Below are positions 1 through 10,600 of a DNA stretch of 64,000 nt, one piece after another. The first letter of the stretch is position 1. Every line of letters starts with the position of its first letter. The notes under the pieces are model-generated. The model was not told the origin of the DNA. It searched no databases and saw only the letters and a list, made by a program, of their open reading frames with translations. Made by a program: the position numbers and the translations under genes. This stretch comes from Cyanoderma ruficeps (taxonomy: Eukaryota; Chordata; Aves; Passeriformes; Timaliidae), in assembly GCA_008694505.1 (NCBI GenBank), contig VZDJ01007753.1, forward strand, positions 11,500,579-11,564,578, given 5' to 3'.

Positions 1-1100
1 TACAGTGTGTGGCAAGTCATGCAAAGGAGAGGATGAGGGGAACATGGCTGCAGCCTGGCAGCTGGTACAGCTGGGAGATCTTCAGCAGTAGTGGCTGGAT
101 TTGGGTGTGACCTATTTGCCGGTCCAGGAGAGAAGGCAAGGCAACATTAAGACTACCCCCCTATGCTACTTGCTGTAAATAACTCAGATGGATGCGGATC
201 TCCATAAAACCTGATCTAGAGAAGGTTTCTTACTGCTTGAGCTAAGGTCATTGTCAAATAAGTGGTATAAAAGGCTTGTTTGCTAGAAAAAAATGTCGGC
301 ACTGAAAGTTGCAAGACGCTCCTTTTGAAAACAGCAGTCCCCTATACCTCAGCTGGTCTTCTCTGACATTTTAATTGACCCACACCTTACACCAAATTGC
401 CACTGATTTTTCAGGTTCCTCAGCCCCTCCTGCCGTTTCAGCCTGTTGAGGCAATATATCTCAACCATGAGCCATTTCAGGGCTTCAGCCTCCCACAGCC
501 TACACCTTCCCACCTCCTCTCCGCCCCAGGCTCCCTCCTGGGAGGGAGGGAAAATCCCGGGCCCCTAAGTGAGGTACGGGTGGCATGGCCCTAGTAAATG
601 CCTGGAGGTGGGATAGAAGGTACTGGGGCTTTGTGCCCTTCACCACGATGAGGCACCGACGGGGTGTGTGTGTGTGTAATTTCAGAGGGGTCTCCTACAC
701 TCCTCCCAAGTCCGGGCGTTCCTAACCCGTCCTGTGTGGGGCTGTGGGAGAAAGGTCGTGCCAAACGGGCAGGTGAAGGGCGACGGGGCAGGGTAAGTCC
801 AGGCACGGCACAACAGGTGGTTAGCTCAGGTGAAATATTTCAGGAAGCCTCTGTTGACCCTGATCTTGTCGGGGAAGACAGATCGAGGCCAGTCGGACGG
901 GACAGCGCTGCCCAGCCCCACGGTGCGTAGGGTGCAGTGGCAGCTGGGCTGTGGTGCCCAGCCCCCAGCCCCGCTTTCCCGGTGCGGGTTCCCTTTGCCC
1001 GGGGGTCCTTGCGGGCCCGTGCCGTGCCGTGGCCATCGCGGCGCAGCTCCGTGGGCCAGCGCAGTGCGGGGCTGGGGGAGGGGAGCCGAGGGACATATTC
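1..1100. other. upstream flank of HSD17B12, no gene seen
   Basis: No convincing exon, RNA gene or known repeat is visible here. A short (GT)7 tract lies at 664-677. Base composition shifts from ordinary to CpG-rich from about 880 onward, where the promoter island begins. Open frames in this interval are short, overlap on both strands and resemble no family I know, so I treat them as chance. A good splice-donor-like string (CAGG followed by GTAAGT) occurs around 790-798. I have no evidence that it belongs to a transcript. Confidence 0.6.
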
Positions 1101-1142
1101 GAGTGCGAGGCGGAGCCTGAGCATTTTATGAATGGGCTCATA

Positions 1143-1150
1143 TGACGTCA
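1143..1150. promoter_or_regulatory. full CRE (TGACGTCA)
   Basis: A perfect palindromic cAMP response element lies about 350 bases before the inferred start site, inside the promoter island. CREB/ATF-family factors bind this sequence. CpG methylation blocks binding, and an unmethylated island is where such sites tend to be active. Confidence 0.7.
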
Positions 1151-1211
1151 GTGGGGGCGGGAGCAGGGGCCCCGTCTTCCACCAGTCCTGCGAGGTTCCT
1201 GGGCAGTGGGA

Positions 1212-1216
1212 CCAAT
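1212..1216 (+). promoter_or_regulatory. CCAAT box 1
   Basis: ACCAATC context, matching the NF-Y preference for CCAAT. It is one of three in the promoter, 42 bases before the second. Confidence 0.55.
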
Positions 1217-1253
1217 CGCAGTGCGGCGGCCGGGTGACGGCCATGCTCGCCGA

Positions 1254-1258
1254 CCAAT
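1254..1258 (+). promoter_or_regulatory. CCAAT box 2
   Basis: ACCAATGG context. It lies 28 bases before the CACGTG E-box, so an NF-Y plus bHLH composite is possible. Confidence 0.55.
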
Positions 1259-1281
1259 GGCGGCAAGAGAGCGGTGCCGAC

Positions 1282-1287
1282 CACGTG
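1282..1287. promoter_or_regulatory. E-box CACGTG
   Basis: A palindromic CACGTG in CCACGTGGGG context between CCAAT boxes 2 and 3. bHLH-zip factors such as USF, MYC/MAX or SREBP can bind such sites. Which one does so here cannot be told from sequence. Confidence 0.55.
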
Positions 1288-1430
1288 GGGCGCAGGCCGC
1301 AAGTAGTACGGGGGCGTGTGGCCGCTCGCTGCCTGCCCCCCCCCTTCCCGGCGCGGCGGGGCCGGGCGGCCCCAGGGCGGGCGGGCCCGGCCGCGTTGCC
1401 GGGTTACCCCGTGGCTGAGAGGCCCCTCCG

Positions 1431-1450
1431 CCAATCGCGGCGGGGCGGGG
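1431..1450 (+). promoter_or_regulatory. CCAAT box 3 next to GC box
   Basis: GCCAATCGCGG followed directly by GGGGCGGGG (1442-1450) and a further GGGCG. This is the element pair closest to the initiator-like site at 1494-1500 and is the most likely core of the promoter. Confidence 0.6.
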
Positions 1451-1521
1451 GCGGGCGCCGTGACGGCTGCGGGGCGGCGGTGGCCGGGAGGGCTCAGTCC
1501 GGCCGCGGCAGCCTCCGCAGC

Positions 1522-1690
1522 ATGGTGGCTCCCGCCGCGCTCCCGGCCGCCGGCCTCTTCTACTGGGTGGGCGCGCTGGGCGCTCTCTACGCGGCGGCGC
1601 TGGCCTCGTACCGCCTGCTGGCCGGACTACGCGTCTGGGTGCTGGGTAGCGGCGCGGCCGCCGTGGGGCCGGCGCTGGGCGCCTGGGCAG
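1522..1690 (+). CDS. HSD17B12: HSD17B12 coding exon 1
   Basis: Encodes residues 1-56 plus the first base of codon 57. It begins MVAPAALPAAGLFYW, which aligns with the human start (ALPAAGFLYW core) but is a few residues longer at the N terminus. The segment from about residue 10 to 32 is hydrophobic and Ala/Leu-rich, and is followed by Arg residues, as expected for an ER membrane anchor. The exon ends GCA-G before the donor GTGAGT, so the junction splits a Val codon (phase 1). The initiator context is strong. The frame stays open upstream to 1132, so an extended N terminus is formally possible, but nothing upstream resembles the family. Confidence 0.95.
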
Positions 1691-4600
1691 GTGAGTGCGC
1701 GTCCCGGCCGCCCCCGCCGCGGCTCTTTCTCCGGTGCCCCCCCGGGCCGGGGCAGGAACCTCGTGGGGGAGCGGCCTCGGCCTGGCGGGGAGGGGGACGC
1801 GGGCGGCGGGGACCGACCCTCGGGGGGACCGGGGCACTCTGGCGGAGTGCCCGTGGGGCGACGGCTGGGTCTGGGGCGGGCCGGTCTGGGACAGCGGCTG
1901 AGGGACCGGCGGGCTCCACTGCTCTGCCGGGTGGGCCCCCGCTGAGCCGGGAGCCGCTCTCAGACTCCCCGCGAAACACTCAGGGCAAGAGCGCGCCTGT
2001 CGGGTCGGTCCTGCGAGAAGCGCCGATTATTGAGACTTGTGGGCGGGCGGGCGGGCACGGCGTGTTTAACTTGGTGTCTCCGCGCCGCCGGGCGCGCAGC
2101 GCGGCTCCGGGGCCGCGCAGCCGGGGCCGCTCCGCAGTTCCCAGCGCGGCCGGTCGGTGCGCGCCGCCCCCTCCGCGCCGGCCTCGCACCTCATCGCTGA
2201 CGTCAGGCCCGCCCCGTCCCCGCCGCCCCCGGAGGAGCGGCCGCTCCCGGCGCAGCGGGAGCCGGGACCGCGCGGCCCCGGCCCGGCACCGCGAGCAGCG
2301 GCGCCGTCCCGCGGGCCGACGGCGGCAGCCGCGGGTGCCCCGGGAGAAGAGCTGTGCTGGAGGGCGAGGGAAGAGCCCTGCCGAGAGCGGCGGGCGAACA
2401 GCGGAGCGGCTCGAAACTTGTGCCGACCCCGCCTGCTCCTGCGGCTCGGCCCCTCCTGGGTCCCGCGCTCAGGACGGGGCTGAAGCACAAGCGGCCCTCT
2501 GTGCAGGGGTGACAGTAGCGGTGGCCGGGAGGGGGTGGCGGCAGCATTTAGCTGGCATCCCCGGAATGCAGGAGCGCTGTGGAAGTACAGCAGAGGCTGT
2601 TACCAGGGTGTTTTCTGTACTACGCTGCTCTAACTTTTCTCAGTACTTATATTCCTGGCCGTAGGAGCCACGCTGGGGAAAGACAGTTTCTTCCATCTGA
2701 GTCTGCCACTGCCATTGTGGCCTTTAAGTAATGATGAGACGATAGCAACGGCTTCTCTGCTGGTGTAACAAGGGAATTTTCAAATCCATTTTTGGAAAAG
2801 TCATTGGAAAGGGCAAATGCTGTGCCTGATTGGGAATTTGTAAGGTGGGACACAAAAATAATTGTAGCGTGCAAGAGGTGTGAGTTTAAGATGAGATGAC
2901 AGTTTAAAAGGCTGCAAAAGATACTTCCATCCCTCAAGGGGACTAGGAGGATATCAAGTGCTCAGCTGCTGCAGCTGCTTCCAGGTGTCAGACCTGTAGG
3001 CAGAGCAGCCCTGCAACAAGCTGGTTGATTGGTGGGCTTATGGCTGGGCTCTCCCATAACCTCTACTGCAGCCAACACAGAAAGTGTGTGTGAGCATATG
3101 GCTGGGTCGTTGAATGGCTGCTTGTGTGAGACACCAGTAAACCAGCACTGCTACTGGCAGCATACATAATGCCAGAGCATGGCATGAGTCCTGTGTGCAC
3201 AGGCTTGAAGTGCAGCAGCCATGCCTTAGATCAGTTACAGCTTTACATACAAATAACTAAGGCCCAGGTCTTCCTTTCAGCTGGAGAAATGCTACACCTG
3301 TTAAAGATATGGCCTGCACAGGACACCCAAACCTTCTTTGGCTTTCTAATATTAGTTTTGAATATATTACTGCATTATCAATTGCCTGCTGGCTTGTCAC
3401 AGTAGTCTTGGTGGCCACTTGAATTTGTTTTGCATTGTTTCAAACGTGGAAGTTTGCAGTGCTTGAACCAAATGCCAGCTTATCAGCTGGAACCACAAAC
3501 TGTAAACAGCAGATCTTCTCACAGCATAACCTCAAACATCCAGAGAATTGCAGTGCAAGTGTCCTTTGTCTCTGTTTTGTACAAGTGCAGGCAGCAGTGG
3601 GCCACTGTATGTGGCCAATGGCTGCTCACAGAAATTGTTCTTTCTCTGCCAAGATTGTGATCTTCAAGGCAGGGAGGAAGAGGAGCACTGGCAGCGCAGC
3701 TAAATTCCGTGTTTATTGCTCTGCTTTGAAGTGGCAGCATTGCTCCAGTCTCAAGGAGAATGGAGAAACAGGGTGATGATGCCTGCTGTCACTGTGGGAA
3801 GTGGCCATCATGAGTTAGCTGTTGTGTGTGCAGTGTGCAGCTGGTGCAGGTGAGATGCTGCTTTATTGGGGCAGCTGCTGTAGTCTCCAGCTGAAATGAG
3901 AAGTTTTCTTAGTCTGAATAAGTACTGGGGTGGTTTGCCCTGAAGTATGTTGTGGCTGGGCAGGCTCTCTGTTTTCTTTCGTGGAAAGGAGGATGGAGGC
4001 ACAGCTGCAGATATGTTGGGTCACCTTGAGAATTAGCAAATTACTAAGTCATATTCTAGGAAGAAGTGTGTTTCCTTTTTTCCCTGATATTTTAAAAACC
4101 AGTGGTTTTGATGCTAATTGGCTGCTGTAGTTACTGTGTCAATGTATTCTTTCCAGTGCACAACTAGAGAGCAGCTTTATAAAAACCCTAAAACACAAGT
4201 CCTTTTGGAAGGACTACTTACTGCTCTTTAACTTCTGCATGTCCAAAATTGGGTTGCAAATTCCTTCCATGTTTTCTCAGAGGTTGGTAGGGGTTTTTTT
4301 GGTTTTGTTTTTTTTTTAAATTTTATTTTATTTTATTGCTTCTGTCTATGCTCAATCTAATTTACTGGTATTTAGAAGGAGGGGATATGAGGAGGCACAA
4401 CTGTATGAACTGGTAATGTACTCTAGGAAAGTTAGGTTTGTACTACTTGAAATAGCACCTATAGCACCTCTTTTGACAAAAAAAATTCCTACAGTCACAA
4501 TTATCTGCAAAGGTCTGTATGCAGCTTTTCTGGTTTTCTCTCCATATACCTTGCATCTGGTTTGTTTTTTGGCTACGGTACAATGAAGTTCAGTATGGAA

Positions 4601-7600
4601 GTTGGGTGGATGTGTGAATGTGAGATTTCTGGGTGCATCCAGAGAGACTATACAGTGAAAACTCCTGGGTTGTATGTTCTGTCTTTAATGTGCCTCATAA
4701 GTTGGTAAAAGAAGATAAGAGTAACAGCTCCTGTGATTGAGAAACAACGTAGCTAGATAAACCATGGACTCAACTGGACCGGAGTGCCAAGGAGTCATTC
4801 TGAATTCCCCAACAGTACAGCAAAGATGTGGCTGTTCGTTCCCCTGCCTTCCTCTAGGCAGACAGATCTGTTGGTAGTGCTGATTGTTGTGCTCCATAGT
4901 GATATTTCCTTAGGTTGGATGAGAGTCCTATTCTTCTCCCATTGATGGTAGTGGCAGGCAGCCACCTTGCTTCTCTGCCATTGAAAATTGGGTGTTTTCT
5001 GGAGTACAGAGTGTCTGGAGCAGGGATCTGTCTGCTGCTGTTAGAGCTCCCATTTGGAGAGTTGCCGTGTCTCCTATTTTAGGAAGCCGCCTCTTTTTCA
5101 GGAAAACATGAAATCGTTTTTCTGTTCCTTCCCTTCAGTAACTTGGCAAAATGAATTCAAAATCCTATGATAATTTAGACTGGGAGGGACCTCAGGAGAC
5201 TTGTAGTCCAACCTCCTGTGTGGAGCAGGGTCAGCTGTGTAATCAGACCAATTCAGTATATGCAGATAATCGACTTTGTATATTCAAAACACACTGTTAG
5301 TGCAAGTTGGATTGACCTGGTGCTCTAAAGCATCTGAGATTTGGTTGTGTCAGTAGATGATTGTGTGGATACTTAAACTTTTTGTTTCTTTTTTCCCTGT
5401 CTCAACACTGCAAATATTTTGATTATAAATGTCGGGTCTGCCCCCCCCCCCCCNNNCCCCCCCCCCCCCCAATTTTCTGTAGCTGAAGCAGTGTGTTAAC
5501 TGGAAACAAAGTTTATTTTGATTGTGTGATTGGCATATGACACTTGAAGAAAAGTCCTGCTTTCTTTCAAGCCTCACAGTGGCTTAGAAAAGCATCCACT
5601 TCTTCCCCCAGTGCCTCTGATAGAGTAATGGTTGAATAATTGTACATTTAGTGGATACGAGATGTCTGATAGTGGAGATGCTTTCTCATGTGGTGAATAC
5701 AGCTGTACAGTTGTATTTGGGCCAACAAACGTTTGTGAAGACGAGCTTGCCTTAATTAAACTTCTTGGAGTTTATTCACTAACATGCAAAATTAACTAAA
5801 TGTGGGCAATTTGCTCTAGGTTTCTTAAAAAAGAATTTGTGCGAGGTTGTTAATCAGGATGGTGCTCTCAACTGCCTCTAACTTTCTGCAATTTGATTTT
5901 AGACAAAATCCCTTTATTCAGCCTTAAACCATTCTTTTCCTGTGTAAATATTTATCAAAAACTTACTTGAGCAGCAGCAAAGCTGGGTGACCTTCTCCGT
6001 CTTGTCAACTTCTTTTGCTTAACAAGGGCTATGCCTAGTCTGGCATCTAAACATAGAAACTTGTGCACCAGGGCCACTGAGAGTGGCATGAACAATGTAT
6101 GTTACTGGGTACATGAGCAGTAGAGTAGACACTTCTTTCTGTCTGTACAGCCAGGTCTTTTAAAAAACTAAGAATACAGGGGCAATTCCCAAAATCTGGT
6201 TGTCTAGTAAGTTGAGATAATAACAAGCTCTATAAATCAGACCTTATCAATAATACTATTAAATAAATAAGATGTGATGCTTATGTCATGAGAAAGAAGT
6301 CTGAGAACAGGACTGGCTGGATTTTGTGCTTGTAAATGGTTTGAGTTAGATTCTGTCTGAAAGGTAACGCTTTCTGTGGTCCCTAGAAATGGTGTCTTAT
6401 GAAACAGACCCTGATTCTTACAAAGTTCTTGGGGTATCTATCCTTAATGAAGTAAGTCAGATGGTAAAATATTTTAGTTACCCTTTAAGAACTCTGTACA
6501 GAGAACATTTACTTCCCTGATCTGGTGCTAACTTGTCGATGACTTAGTTCAGCTTTCACAATCAGTGTCATTTTTCAAACTCCTTAGCATCAAGTGAAAT
6601 AGTTGTTATCTTAAAGCTTCTTGTTTTCCTGCAAGTTTCAGGTCCAGTTGCACAAACAAGCGCAGTCTTGCTTTGCAGGTGTTTCACAATAAGGTGCAGT
6701 GATAAAGAGTTGACAGACCATGTCACAACTGACTATTGCGGTTTTAAACAGCCACCCTGCAGCAATGTGTGCTGAGGGTGTAGTTAGTAGGGAGATGGAG
6801 GGGAAGGGAGTTTCAGCCTCTCTCAGTGTTGCTCTCCCTACAGGATGTGAGAGGAGAGGCTCTGCCCAGCTCTCCATTTTCCCTGTGCATGAGTGCTTGG
6901 CCTGTGTGTGCAGAGCTTTGGGGGGACTTTTGGTTCTTTCTCGTTCTTTAGCTGAATCACTTATTCAGGGATTTGTCATCTTCAGCACTTCAGATTCATG
7001 GAGAAGGTTTTCTGGCCTTGTTCTCAGTTCTGGACGCTACCCTTGTATGAAATAAAGCATGGCACTTGTTAACCTGAGGAGTAATGTGAAGAATATGTGA
7101 GAATATGTGTAGACTGAATTGTGATTGCGACAGCTCAAGTGCAATGTGCAAACCGAACTCAGAGCATGTTTTGTTTTCCTGTATGGCTATTGCAAACTGC
7201 TTCTGAAGGATTACTGCACTGAAGAGTGGCTCAGAGAACAGTCTGATGCAAGCGTCCTAATCCTCTCTGTTCTTCCCAGGAGTACTGTGCTCTGGCATGT
7301 ATGGCTTTTTATTTTCCTATTTGCCATGTAATGTTTCCAAGTATCCATCCTAAATGTTCTCTAGTAAAAATTTAGCTGTCTGCCTTCAGTCATCAGTCCT
7401 TCTCATAGCTTGTAATTTAGAAGACTTCTGTCAGTGTATCCCTTCAGCCTGTGCTTTGTTGGACTAAGCAAATGATTCTCTTCCGGAGCAGTCCAGAAGT
7501 GGGATCTCTGACCCTGTTTCTCCAGACTCGGCAGCTTGTGCTGTGTGGTGTTTGAGGGGGCTGTAACTCCTTCAGAGACCTTGCAGCTCTTGATGAGTCA

Positions 7601-10600
7601 GGGAGGCTCTCTAGTGTTTTTTACATAGGCTACTGCTATTAACATACCCTAAAATCAGTCCTGCTTCCTAGACAGTATAAAGTAATGAACTGTACTCTGT
7701 TGTTTTCTACAATTTTCCTTTCTGGCGCTTGCTTACTTCTTTCATTTGCACATGATGTTACTGACTGTTTTAAACCTCTACTTAGTAGGATTGCTCACCA
7801 CTTACTGCATTAAGGGCTCCTTTTTGCACCCTTTGGTCGGAAGAGTAGAGGGAGAGCAACTGTTCAGAGCCCAGATGTCTGGAGTCCCAGTTCTGCTGTG
7901 TCCTTGCTGATGGACTTCAGCCCTTCCCTTCTGGCTCATGCCAGCACACTAAATGTGTATGTGTGGGCACCACCAGCCTCAGCATCAACCAAGGTCTGCA
8001 GCTGGATTCAGAATATGAACTGACTTTGCCGTGTTTAGCTGCAGGAGCAGAGAGATGTATATGGAGGAGGGTTAAATGCTATAGTATGGTTTCTCCACCT
8101 GCAAAAAACCTAAAACGTAAACCACCAGCTAATGGTGAATGGAGGATAGATGTCTGCATGAAGGTGAAAAGAATACCCATCTCTGATAAACAGCCTGAGA
8201 GGGAAATGCTTGACAATTTATTAGCCTAGAGATGAATAGCTGTGTTATTTTAAGCTAGCTCATTCATTCTCCCAGTCTTCTGTGTGTTTCAAGGTAGAAA
8301 TACTTGTAATGGAAACTGGTTACTTAAAACTAGAGAATTTATACGGGGATATAATCTAGAGTAATATCTTGGTCCAGTTTCTTTGGTTTGCTCTTTTGGC
8401 CAGTGTGCTTCCCTCGCCTTGGGAAGATTACATGTGAGGTGCCCTGGTGACAGCAAGGAAAGGCATTATGTAGAAGTAGTGAGCGAATGTCTTCAGCAAG
8501 GAAATCCCGGCTGGAATTGTGTTGGGTGTTAGTGCCAGTTGGGTAAATGAACTCCTGTGTAAGGAACAAGTAAGCTGGCAGGAGGCCAGGAGGGACTGAG
8601 GGCAGAGCTGAAAGTGTCCTTTAGGAAAACTGTATTATTTTTTGGTAGGTGGGTGAAACACGGTGTTCTTGGTCTTGTGAACATATTAATTCCTAATCCA
8701 TAGGGTGAGGATGACCATCTCTGCTATGGAAGGGAAAACAGTAGGAAAGTATCTTTCCTGATTATCCTAACAGAAATGGCAAAGGTGATTCTTGAAGCCT
8801 GTAAATGAACACAAATGTGGGATAAACACTGTAACTAGTAGGTAAAGCACCCATGTGTTGGGCTTGCATGGTTTCATTGCTTACCTAAGTTGCTGCTTCT
8901 AGCTTCAGATGACTTCTAGTGCTTGCTTACTGGTAAGTTTTAGAAAACCTGGGTTCTTAGAGAAAAGAAAAAGATTTTTTCAGATTGAGTACATTAATAT
9001 CTGAAAATGCTAGAATTAGGGCAATACAGGTTCCTTCCCCTGTAGTACATTTAATTGCACAAAGAATTCTACCTTAAATCTGCTATTTTTGATTCCTGAT
9101 TTAAGCTTAAAATAATATATTGTTTTTCAAATCTCTGCAAGTTTCCAGATTCCTGGAATTAAAGTCTAGAGCAGTGCACCATCACCCACTGGGTGAGTCA
9201 TTAGCAGTGCTGAAATCCTGTTCCGCAAAAAAAGTGGCTCCAGCAAACATGGGAAGAGAGCTATATGCAAAATTTCCTACTGAGCTTCTAATTCACTCCA
9301 TTGCCATCAGCAGCAGATGGTGACACCTAAAAGCCTGGAGTTTGGTTGTAGGTTTTGAAAGAAACCTCTTGTTTAGCAGTTCTTAAAACTGGAGTTGAGA
9401 GGTCCAGAAGCTGAGCCTCAGGGAAAATGGTGCCTGTCCCATTGTTTCTTCTACTTCTTTTCCCATTTTTGTTACTCTCCCTGCTTCTTTCTCTCCTGAG
9501 GGCTCTCTTGTGTTTCTCTCATGATTCAGTTGTAGGAGACAGCTGGGTGGCTCAGGTTCAGGCATGGTGTGTGTATGTGCAGAACTTACTGTCTGGTCAG
9601 CTGTACAGATTTGGTTTTGGTTGCATGTTTGATTTTTTTCTGTTTTTTACACCTCCCTTCTATTTTGTCCTCTTAAGCAATTGTGAGCCACATGTTCTTG
9701 AAGGGTGTATTCCATCAGTCATGTCTCCACTTCTTGAGGAGCTCTGTACTTACTAGACAAAGAAGAGCAGACTTGAGGAGCTCAGCTCTAGGGCTGTTAA
9801 TCACAACAATTTTTCCAAAGGATTTTCATGTATGTTAGAAGGTTACCTCAAGCAGAAAGGGGGAAAACTGTAGTGAGAGAAGGGGAACGGGAGGTGATAA
9901 GCTCAATGGGAGAGAGGTTTTTGTTGCTGATGGGAGGAAACTGTTGTGCAGAGACTAAAGAGTCTGGTCTCCTTACAAGGCATCTAGTGCCTGCTTTTAG
10001 GTGGAGAGGTTTGCAGATGTGTGTGAAGATACATATGGATCCAGAAAGCAGAAGGCAGGGAACTATGTCTGCTTCTGCAGCTGCTGCTACTCAACCAACA
10101 CTTGCTTGTGCTTGCATGCTGCACTTTCTTGCACTCTATTTCACCACTGGATCCTTGTTCCAACAAGTCCTGCTTTCACATTCCTTGTCTGTGACTGGCT
10201 GATCTGTTTCTCCAAAACTCTTCCATTATTCTCTGGAAGACCCATTTCCCATAGGCTTCTGCCCCTTTGCTCCCTTCCCCGTGATTCTTATCCTGCCAGC
10301 AAAGGTGCTTAATCTATAAACTTGTTATTCTCTATTATTTTGCATAAATATTTTTTTCTTGAAAGGGATGTATATGCCCAGTATTCTGCTCTCTCAGTCT
10401 CATCTGCCAAAGAGCTCTCCATCTGCAGAGTGTGGATTCAGTATGGCTTATGAGTAAGATCTCGAACAGGAGGGAGAAGCAGCAAGGATAGGGCAGTAAA
10501 GGATCTCTGCACTGCTGGAAGAAGCTGCTACCCTGTCTGTAGTTGAACAAGGGATTAGAGTAAGGATGCCTTGCAGTTTGTTCCTGCCCTCAGTTGTCCT

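Larger units (their letters stand above)
1143..1521 (+). promoter_or_regulatory. HSD17B12: proximal promoter of HSD17B12 (TATA-less)
   Basis: The sequence shows a full CRE at 1143-1150, CCAAT boxes at 1212-1216, 1254-1258 and 1431-1435, an E-box CACGTG at 1282-1287, and a GC box GGGGCGGGG at 1442-1450. An initiator-like TCAGTCC lies at 1494-1500, with its A at 1496. No TATA box precedes it. If transcription starts near 1496, the last CCAAT box sits about 65 bases upstream, a typical NF-Y distance, and the 5' untranslated region is about 26 bases. The start site is inferred, not proven. Grouping NF-Y, E-box and Sp1-type sites fits a lipid-metabolism gene that could respond to SREBP, but no element here proves that. 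Confidence 0.72.
880..2480. other. HSD17B12: promoter CpG island of HSD17B12
   Basis: A continuous GC-rich stretch with frequent CpG dinucleotides spans the proximal promoter, coding exon 1 and about 800 bases of intron 1. The flanking DNA is AT-rich and CpG-poor, so the edges are clear, though the limits given are estimates by eye. This is the usual setting for a broadly expressed vertebrate gene. The long reading frames through the island (for example one open from 1132 to 2664) are a product of few A/T-rich stop codons and not evidence for a 510-residue protein. Only 1522-1690 within that frame matches a known protein. Confidence 0.88.

Noticed and set aside
1148..1837. 229-codon minus-strand frame over the promoter
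   Set aside because: Low-complexity Arg/Pro/Ala composition typical of antisense CpG-island translation, with no domain and no start context support.
1132..2664. 510-codon plus-strand frame through exon 1
   Set aside because: Only 1522-1690 matches a known protein, and a proper donor follows at 1691. The rest is Arg/Gly/Pro-rich translation of a CpG island.
2729..2835. Possible C/D snoRNA (ATGATGA near 2731, CTGA near 2826)
   Set aside because: The spacing is long, I see no terminal stem or internal C'/D' boxes, and such short boxes are expected by chance.
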